Assembly: GCA_947626395.1 (NCBI GenBank)
Contig: CANQRU010000019.1
Span: 1 to 57,097, forward strand
Source: an uncultured Lachnospiraceae bacterium
GTDB lineage: Bacteria > Bacillota > Clostridia > Lachnospirales > Lachnospiraceae
Direction of reading: 5' to 3'
Length of the DNA stretch: 57,097 nucleotides
A program made the position numbers and the translations under genes. Positions within the stretch are counted from its first letter, which is position 1. Every line of letters starts with the position of its first letter. Of this stretch, positions 51,852-57,097 are shown piece after piece. Under the pieces are notes generated by a model. That model searched no databases, had not been told where the DNA came from, and worked only from the letters and a program-made list of their open reading frames with translations.

Positions 51852-51886
51852 TATAATATTATATGCTATATAATATTATATGTCAA
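51852..51886 (-). promoter_or_regulatory. consensus promoter with duplicated palindromic operator (PadR operon)
   Basis: Perfect TTGACA (51881-51886) and TATAAT (51858-51863), 17 bases apart on the minus strand. The palindromic unit TATAATATTATAT occurs twice (51852-51864, 51869-51881), once over each promoter half, 17 bases apart. This fits cooperative binding of two PadR dimers. Confidence 0.78.
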
Positions 51887-51973
51887 TATAGTACTTACTG
51901 ATTTCTGACGAAATATTTTTTGCAAATGTTGTCTGGTGGGATAAATGTCGGCGCACATAGTCGCGGAAGGTAC

Positions 51974-52227
51974 GCGTGACAGGCGGGGGCGGGACACATC
52001 ACGTACGCTCATGACTCCGAAGGGAAGTCTTTCTAAATTCAAAAACGTCAGTTTGAGGGCAACGGCAAATTCGCGTGAACTCCTGATGAGTTCACGCTCA
52101 GGTTGCCGCTCCGCCCATGACTTGTGGTCATGGGCTCCGGCCCTCAAACTGACGTTTTTTCATTAAGAAAGACTAACCCTTCTCCGTAAATCGCGTTCGT
52201 GATGTGTCCCGCCCCCGCCTGTCACGC
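51974..52227 (+). ncRNA. structured element, copy A (candidate RNA or hairpin mobile element)
   Basis: A 254-base element that folds into one long rod. The outer 30-bp stem is perfect (51974-52003 with 52198-52227). Next is an internal loop with conserved sides (52007-52027 starting GCTCATG; 52173-52195 ending AAATCGCG), then a perfect 19-bp stem (52041-52059 with 52141-52159). The tip is a branched loop with hairpin 1 (GCGTGAACT/AGTTCACGC, loop CCTGATG), a 6-bp stem CGGCAA/TTGCCG, and hairpin 2 (GCCCATGAC/GTCATGGGC, loop TTGTG) flanked by CTCC and TCCGGC. Copy B at 52597-52835 has the same plan in the other orientation. No protein is coded. I do not recognise the family. Confidence 0.75.
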
Positions 52228-52231
52228 TGTG

Positions 52232-52540
52232 TTTTCGCTGGAAGAATGTTGGGAAAAAACTGACTCACACTTTTTGCTGGCAGAATATTAAAGGAGAACC
52301 TACCTCACACTTTCGCTGACAGAACATTGAAGGAGAACCTAATCCCCCATTTTCACTGTCAGAACATTGAATGAGAACCTAACCCCCACTTTCACTGACA
52401 GAACACTGAATGAGAACCTAACACCCCATTTTCACTGACAGAACATTGATGGAGAACCTAACACCCACTTTCACTGACAGAACATTGATGGAGAACCTAA
52501 CACCCACTTTCACTGACAGAACACTAAATGGGATCCCATA
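52232..52540. repeat. eight-copy tandem array, 39-40 base unit
   Basis: Units start at about 52232, 52271, 52311, 52351, 52390, 52430, 52469 and 52508. The consensus begins TTTCACTGACAGAACATTGA and ends GGAGAACCTAACACCCAC. The middle copies are nearly identical (52430 and 52469 fully so) and the outer ones decay, as in arrays that grow by unequal exchange. There is no spacer, so it is not CRISPR, and the 39/40 alternation breaks any reading frame. It lies between structured elements A and B. Confidence 0.9.
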
Positions 52541-52596
52541 TCCTGCTTCTCTTTGGCAAAACGCTGAAAAACAAGCCTCGCTCCCGCGAAAAAACA

Positions 52597-52835
52597 GCGA
52601 GTGAACGCCCCGCCGTCTGCGCGATTTGTGGAGGATGGTTAGAGGTTCTTAGGCGAAAAACGGCCGCATCCGGGGCCGGAGCCCCTGACCTCAAGTCAGG
52701 GGCGGAGCGCAAGCTGAGTGAGAAATCCTTTCAGGATTTCTCACGAATTTGACGGTGCCCCGGATGCGGCCGTTTTTCGTCTTAGAACCTCTTCCATCCG
52801 GAACCATGAGCGCAGGCGGCGGGGCATCCACTCGC
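52597..52835 (-). ncRNA. structured element, copy B (inverted homologue of copy A)
   Basis: A 239-base element, read on the minus strand. Outer stem near 52597-52621 with 52810-52835 (a few mismatches), then the internal loop with the same conserved sides as copy A (52791-52811 and 52620-52642), 9-bp AGAGGTTCT/AGAACCTCT (52641-52649, 52784-52792) and a perfect 22-bp stem (52654-52675 with 52758-52779). The tip again has two hairpins: 11-bp (52718-52728/52734-52744) and GCCCCTGAC/GTCAGGGGC with a five-base loop. Stem sequences differ from copy A but stay paired; loops and joints are kept. Confidence 0.75.
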
Positions 52836-52909
52836 GTACCTACCGCGACCCCATTTACCACCCCCAACCAATCGTCGCCAACCTTCTATATTGCCACACA
52901 TACAAAAAA

Positions 52910-52943
52910 TCAGGCACCCAACCGTCCCCGATCAGATGCCTGA
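52910..52943 (-). terminator. terminator of ispH-rpsA
   Basis: TCAGGCA/TGCCTGA stem followed on the minus strand by TTTTTT, 39 bases after the stop codon. Confidence 0.82.
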
Positions 52944-52981
52944 CAACATACTCCAATTCTCTCAGAGGAGACCTACATCTC

Positions 52982-54955
52982 CTACTGCTCTTCCTCCGCC
53001 AGCTGCGCCCCCAGCGCCTCAACATCCACATCCGCCACATCCGGCTCTTCAACCGGTGCTTTCTTCTCCGGCGGGGCCTGCAGCGCCTTGATGCTTAAGC
53101 TGATCTTCCGATCCGCCTCGTTGAAGTCCACGATCTTCGCCTCGATCTCCTGGCCGATCGTCAGAACATCCGCCGGCTTATCCACATGCTCGCGGGAGAT
53201 CTGGGATACATGCAGCAGAGCGTCCACGCCCGGCTCCAGCTCCACGAAAGCGCCGAAGTCCGTCATCCTGGCCACACGGCCGGTAACGATATTGCCCACC
53301 GCGTACTTCTCCGCGGCGTCCGTCCACGGATTCTGATCCGGGAACTTAAGACTTAAAGCGATCTTGTCGCCGTGGATATCCTTGATCAGCGTGGTCAGCG
53401 TCTGACCGGCCTTAAAGACCTTCTTCGGGTTCTCCACGCGTCCCCAGGACATCTCGGAGATATGAAGCAGTCCGTCCGCTCCGCCCAGATCGATGAACGC
53501 GCCGAAATCGGTCACATTCTTGATAACGCCCTCTACCACATCGCCTACCTGGATGCGGGCAAACAGGGCTTCCTGCATCGCCTTCTTACGGGCTACCATC
53601 AGCTGCTTGCGGTCGCCGATGATCCTTCTGCGGCGGGGATTAAACTCGGTGATCACGAATTCGATCTCCTGACCCGCGAACTTGGACAGGTCTCTCTCAT
53701 AAACATCCGACACAAGGCTGGCCGGAATAAATACTCTTGCTTCCTCCACGACTACGCTCAGTCCGCCATCCAGAACCTGAGCTACCTTCGCGGTCAGAAC
53801 CTCCTGATTATTAAACGCGTCCTCCAGGCGCTTGTTGCCGCGGTCAGCCGCCAGCCGCTTGTAGGACAGGGCCACCTGGCCCTCGCCGTCGTTGACCTTC
53901 ACGACCTTGGCTTCCAGCTCGTCGCCTACATGAACCACGGTCCGAAGATCCAGATTCGAATCGTTGCTGTATTCATTCCTCGGAATGATACCGTCGGACT
54001 TGTACCCGATATTCAGGACAATCTCATCTTCTTTCACATCGATGACCTTACCGGTGACAACCTCTCCTGTACGTATAGTCTTCAACGATTCCTCCAACAT
54101 TTGTTCAAAAGTCTGCTCTGCCATTACTTTTTGAACCTCCTCAATAATTTTCTTTGGGGTCGATGCCCCTGCTGTAATACCTACGCTGCGCACAGAATCT
54201 ACACTTTCAGGTGATAAGTCGTCAAGTGTCTGAATGAAATGGGTGTTCTTACATTTCCTTTGGCAAATTTCAAAAAGCTTGCGTGTATTCGAACTATACC
54301 TACCGCCAATGACCACCATGGCGTCTACCTGCGAGGCAATCTGCTCAGCTTCCCTCTGCCGTTCCTCTGTTGCACTACAAATCGTATTGAAAACAACTAT
54401 ATCATAACCCTTTTTTGAAATTTTTTCAACTAATTCTTCAAAATTCTTGTAATTAAATGTCGTCTGAGACACAATACATAGCTTTTTGGATAAATCATGC
54501 GGCAAACCAGCTAAATCTTCCTCGGTTTTTACGCTCAAAACCGGCGATCTGCACCATCCGCGGATCCCTTCCACCTCCGGATGAGAGCTGTCGCCGATGA
54601 TGACGATCGTTCGTCCGGCTTCGCTCTGTTCCCGTACAATGTTATGAATCTTCTTCACAAACGGACAGGTGGCGTCTACCACGTTCAGTCCTCTGGACGC
54701 GAGAAAGTCATAGACCTGCGGCCCGACTCCGTGGGACCGGATAATGACTGTGCCTTCGTCAATTCCGGAAAGTTCTTCTTCCGACACCGCCCTGACTCCC
54801 TGCTGCTCCAGCTCCCGGACCACCTCTTCATTATGGATAATGGAACCCAGCGTATAAATGGGGCCCGCATCCTCCCGGATCCGGCTGTATACCAGATCCA
54901 TGGCCCGCTTCACGCCGAAACAGAAGCCGGCGGTCTTCGCAACGATCACTTTCAT
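52982..54955 (-). CDS. ispH-rpsA: bifunctional HMB-PP reductase IspH / ribosomal S1-like protein
   Basis: A 657-residue fusion known from Clostridia. Residues 1-283 are IspH, the last MEP-pathway enzyme, with three Fe-S Cys (TAGFCFGVKRA, DATCPFVKKIH, NTICSATEERQ) and the His residues in IIHNEEVV, IRSHGVGPQ and DSSHPEVEG. Residues ~290-635 carry four S1 RNA-binding domains (VTGKVIDVKEDEIVLNIGYK; LTAKVAQVLDGGLSVVVEE; VEGVIKNVTDFGAFIDLGG; VTGRVARMTDFGAFVELEP), then an acidic tail. ATG 54953-54955 follows AGGTGAG and lies seven bases after cmk. The stretch 54070-54545, across the end of IspH and the linker, is much poorer in GC than its surroundings. Confidence 0.95.
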   Translation of the reverse strand: MKVIVAKTAGFCFGVKRAMDLVYSRIREDAGPIYTLGSIIHNEEVVRELEQQGVRAVSEEELSGIDEGTVIIRSHGVGPQVYDFLASRGLNVVDATCPFVKKIHNIVREQSEAGRTIVIIGDSSHPEVEGIRGWCRSPVLSVKTEEDLAGLPHDLSKKLCIVSQTTFNYKNFEELVEKISKKGYDIVVFNTICSATEERQREAEQIASQVDAMVVIGGRYSSNTRKLFEICQRKCKNTHFIQTLDDLSPESVDSVRSVGITAGASTPKKIIEEVQKVMAEQTFEQMLEESLKTIRTGEVVTGKVIDVKEDEIVLNIGYKSDGIIPRNEYSNDSNLDLRTVVHVGDELEAKVVKVNDGEGQVALSYKRLAADRGNKRLEDAFNNQEVLTAKVAQVLDGGLSVVVEEARVFIPASLVSDVYERDLSKFAGQEIEFVITEFNPRRRRIIGDRKQLMVARKKAMQEALFARIQVGDVVEGVIKNVTDFGAFIDLGGADGLLHISEMSWGRVENPKKVFKAGQTLTTLIKDIHGDKIALSLKFPDQNPWTDAAEKYAVGNIVTGRVARMTDFGAFVELEPGVDALLHVSQISREHVDKPADVLTIGQEIEAKIVDFNEADRKISLSIKALQAPPEKKAPVEEPDVADVDVEALGAQLAEEEQ

Positions 54956-54962
54956 CTGCTTC

Positions 54963-55658
54963 TCACCTGCCTGCCCGTTCCGCCGGAAGTCCCCGGCTGA
55001 CCGCCGCGCCGATGATCGCATCGATCACCTGAACGATCGTCATATCCGAACTGTCCAGATACACGGCGTCCTCCGCCTGCTTAAGGGGCGCGATCTCCCG
55101 GTTCATATCCCGGTAGTCCCTGGCGCGGATCTCCTCTTCGATCTCCGCCAGGCTGCTCTCCTTCCCTTTCTCCAGCAGCTCTTTATAACGCCGCCTTGCC
55201 CGAACTTCCACCGAAGCGGTCAGATAGATCTTGGTCTGGGCGTCCGGCAGCACGCAGGTGCCGATGTCCCGCCCGTCCATGATCACGTCGGTGCTGGCCG
55301 CCAGATCCCGCTGCAGGCTCAGAAGCTTCTGCCGCACCGCCGCGTAGACCGAACAGGCGGAAGCCAGATGCCCCACCTCTTCCGTGCGGATCAAATCCGA
55401 CACGTCCTCGCCGTTTAAGATCACTCTCTGGGTCCCATCCTGATAGCGAATGGAAATGCTGATATCACCGCATGCCCGGCTGATCCCTTCCTCATCGTCC
55501 ATGCCGATGCCCTGCCTGTCGAAATACAGCCCCATAGCCCGGTACATGGCGCCGGTGTCCACATAGACGAAGCCCAGCTTCTTCGCGAGCGCCTTGGCGA
55601 TCGTGCTTTTGCCCGCTCCCGCGGGACCGTCGATGGCAATGTTATACGCTGCTGTCAT
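54963..55658 (-). CDS. cmk: cytidylate kinase
   Basis: A 231-residue NMP kinase that phosphorylates CMP and dCMP. P-loop AIDGPAGAGKSTIAKALAKK, then VYVDTGAMYRAMGLYF, VIMDGRDIGTCVLPDAQTKI and SVEVRARRRYKEL (lid) in family order. ATG 55656-55658 is chosen because family homology begins there and AAGGAGAG lies upstream; a frame extending 42 codons further has no homology. cmk followed by ispH-rpsA is a conserved clostridial arrangement. Confidence 0.95.
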   Translation of the reverse strand: MTAAYNIAIDGPAGAGKSTIAKALAKKLGFVYVDTGAMYRAMGLYFDRQGIGMDDEEGISRACGDISISIRYQDGTQRVILNGEDVSDLIRTEEVGHLASACSVYAAVRQKLLSLQRDLAASTDVIMDGRDIGTCVLPDAQTKIYLTASVEVRARRRYKELLEKGKESSLAEIEEEIRARDYRDMNREIAPLKQAEDAVYLDSSDMTIVQVIDAIIGAAVSRGLPAERAGR

Positions 55659-55774
55659 ACTTTGAAACTCTCCTTGATTCCTATATTTGCCACACGGATC
55701 CTGTGCGTCCGTATCAGAGGCGACGCCCTGTCCTACCGGGCCGTGGGACTTCTCTTTGCTGTATGGCCGGATCG

Positions 55775-57097
55775 TCACTCCCACGGAATACTGCTCCCCG
55801 CCGCCCAGCCAGTGGACCAGGCGATCTGCAGGTTGAACCCTCCCGTCACCGCGTCCAGATCCAGCACCTCGCCCGCGAAATACAGGCCCCGCACCTTCTT
55901 CGATTCCATCGTGGCCGGCGAGATCTCCTTTACCGAGATACCTCCCTGGGTAACGATCGCTTCATGAAAGCCCCGAAGGCCCGTGAGCGTCACGCTGAAA
56001 CGCTTTGTCACGTCCAGAAGCCTCATCCGCTCCTGCCTGGTGATATCCCTGACCGGCTTGGAAGGCGGAATGCCGCTTCTGGCGACCATTACCGGGATCA
56101 GCTTCGCCGGATAAAGCTTTCCCAGCGCGTTGCCGAACTGCCGGTTGGAAAATTCCGCGAAATCCCTAAGGATCCGCGCGTCCAGCTGCTCCTCCGTAAG
56201 CGCGGGCTTCAGATCGACCCGCATCGCAAGCGGCCTTTCCCGAAGTATCTTTCCCACAAAGCTGCTGGCGCTTAAGACCACCGGTCCGCTGACGCCGAAA
56301 TGCGTGAACAGCATCTCCCCGAACTCCCGGTAAAGCTCTTTCCCGCCGTCAAAGAAGGATACCTCCACGTTCCTAAGCGAAAGTCCCTGCAGGCTCTTCA
56401 CATCCTCTTCCTTCGCGTTCATCGGCACCAGGGACGGCCTCAGCTGCGTCACCGTATGGCCGCAGTCCCGCGCGAAGCGGTAACCGTCTCCGGTCGACCC
56501 GGTAGATTCATAGGAAATGCCCCCGGTCGCCACGATCACGGCGTCGCCGGGGATGAATCCGACCGATCCCTTACGCACTTCATTTTCCCAGGCAACGTCG
56601 GCTCCGGCTGGTTTCTCCGACCCTGATATTCCCTGCGGTGGCTCCCGCCATGAAACTGCATCGCTTTCTGCCACTACCGACCATTCTGCTGCGGCACTGC
56701 GTTTATGCCCTGAATCAGCGCTGCGTCCGCCGCCGGAACGCATCTGCCTAACCGTGACACCAATACATTTCCCAGCCTCGACACAAACGCCGGTCACTTC
56801 CGTATTCAGATGCACCCGTACGCCCAGCTCCTTCATCTGCCGGACCAAGGCCGCGATCACGTCCGAGGACTTGTCCGATACCGGAAATACCCTATCGCCC
56901 CGCTCCACCTTCAGCGGACAGCCGGCGCGCTCCAGAAGATCCATCATGTCCCGGTTGGAGAACGCCGCAAAACTGCTGTACAAAAACCGGGGATTCGTCA
57001 CCACGTTCTGCCTCAGTGATTCCATGCTGCACGCATTCGTCACATTGCAGCGGCCTTTGCCGGTGATGAACAGCTTCTTCCCCGGTTTTTCGTTCTT
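55775..57097 (-). CDS. BaiN/HI0933-family NAD(P)/FAD-dependent oxidoreductase (5' end outside window)
   Basis: At least 440 residues; the start lies beyond 57097. The visible N-terminal part reads GKKLFITGKGRCNVTNAC, the family hallmark after the FAD-binding fold. Further on come DAVIVATGGISYESTGSTGDGY and, near the C-terminus, VTQGGISVKEISPATMES and GLYFAGEVLDLDAVTGGFNLQ, the second dinucleotide-binding motif. The family reduces diverse substrates (BaiN acts on bile-acid intermediates in some clostridia), but the substrate here is unknown. A Ser/Gly/Arg-rich insert of ~50 residues (plus-strand 56595-56745) interrupts the FAD domain. It is 116 bases upstream of cmk. Confidence 0.9.
   Translation of the reverse strand, partial: KNEKPGKKLFITGKGRCNVTNACSMESLRQNVVTNPRFLYSSFAAFSNRDMMDLLERAGCPLKVERGDRVFPVSDKSSDVIAALVRQMKELGVRVHLNTEVTGVCVEAGKCIGVTVRQMRSGGGRSADSGHKRSAAAEWSVVAESDAVSWREPPQGISGSEKPAGADVAWENEVRKGSVGFIPGDAVIVATGGISYESTGSTGDGYRFARDCGHTVTQLRPSLVPMNAKEEDVKSLQGLSLRNVEVSFFDGGKELYREFGEMLFTHFGVSGPVVLSASSFVGKILRERPLAMRVDLKPALTEEQLDARILRDFAEFSNRQFGNALGKLYPAKLIPVMVARSGIPPSKPVRDITRQERMRLLDVTKRFSVTLTGLRGFHEAIVTQGGISVKEISPATMESKKVRGLYFAGEVLDLDAVTGGFNLQIAWSTGWAAGSSIPWE

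Noticed and set aside
51866-52166. Short open frames across structured element A (both strands)
   Set aside because: They follow the inverted repeat and have no ribosome-binding site or family resemblance; the same holds for frames over element B at 52524-53098.
52232-52540. CRISPR array
   Set aside because: The units abut directly with no unique spacers, and no cas gene is in the window.
51974-52835. Retron or diversity-generating element
   Set aside because: Paired long stems recall an msr-msd layout, but no reverse transcriptase gene or template repeat is present.

Overview
The window is chromosomal DNA from a GC-rich, strictly anaerobic, spore-forming Firmicute, most likely a Lachnospiraceae (Clostridium cluster XIVa) member. 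The grounds are a class III ribonucleotide reductase, an alpha/beta-type small acid-soluble spore protein, the IspH-RpsA fusion typical of Clostridia, GlgC/GlgD, QueH, a DUF6062 protein and choline-binding-type cell-wall repeats. Placement below family is not possible by reading alone. About 50 genes are seen. Most lie on the minus strand in tight, often 4-base-overlapping operons, and both outermost genes run off the window.

Layout. 1-6.7 kb: 5' end of gltB behind a long leader; an SGNH/MBOAT acyl-transfer pair with a choline-binding tail; HPr; queH; rpoD. 6.7-16.4 kb: lipid kinase, mutY, birA, a small membrane protein, argF, an NfeD/SPFH pair, a SpoU methyltransferase, nadE and an orphan Rrf2 regulator. 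16.4-24.9 kb: a lipoprotein-anchored barnase with its barstar, an NhaC antiporter, and a CprABC/LanFEG-like peptide-resistance ABC transporter facing its two-component system. 24.9-34.3 kb: glgD-glgC, scpA-scpB (ScpB with a long repetitive acidic N-terminus), a phosphoesterase, a DUF6062 protein, a repeat-bearing D,D-carboxypeptidase and trpS. 34.5-42.9 kb: tRNA-Val(CAC), nrdD with a fused redoxin behind paired NrdR boxes, hflX, a TPR lipoprotein, dut and two zinc-ribbon proteins. 43-46.7 kb: a complete CsoR-controlled copper operon (csoR, HMA protein, copA) with an internal start that should release free CopZ. 46.8-51.9 kb: MazG-like protein, MsrC, TauE, spore protein, PspC protein and a PadR-DUF1700-DUF4097 envelope-stress-type operon. 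52.9-57.1 kb: ispH-rpsA, cmk and a BaiN/HI0933-type flavoprotein.

The most notable region is the roughly 1.1 kb stretch without genes at 51.87-52.98 kb. It holds two copies, in opposite orientation, of a ~240-254 base structured element. The two copies share conserved loop and bulge sequences, but their stems differ and are still complementary. Between them is an eight-copy, 39-40 base tandem array. Conserved unpaired sequence with compensatory stem changes is the mark of a structured RNA or a hairpin-DNA mobile element. I do not recognise the family.

Other points of interest are a 34-base dispersed repeat with a constant 39-base tandem period at two loci, an AT-rich patch inside ispH-rpsA, a hairpin that is at once a pair of NrdR boxes and a likely hflX terminator, and low-complexity insertions in several conserved enzymes.
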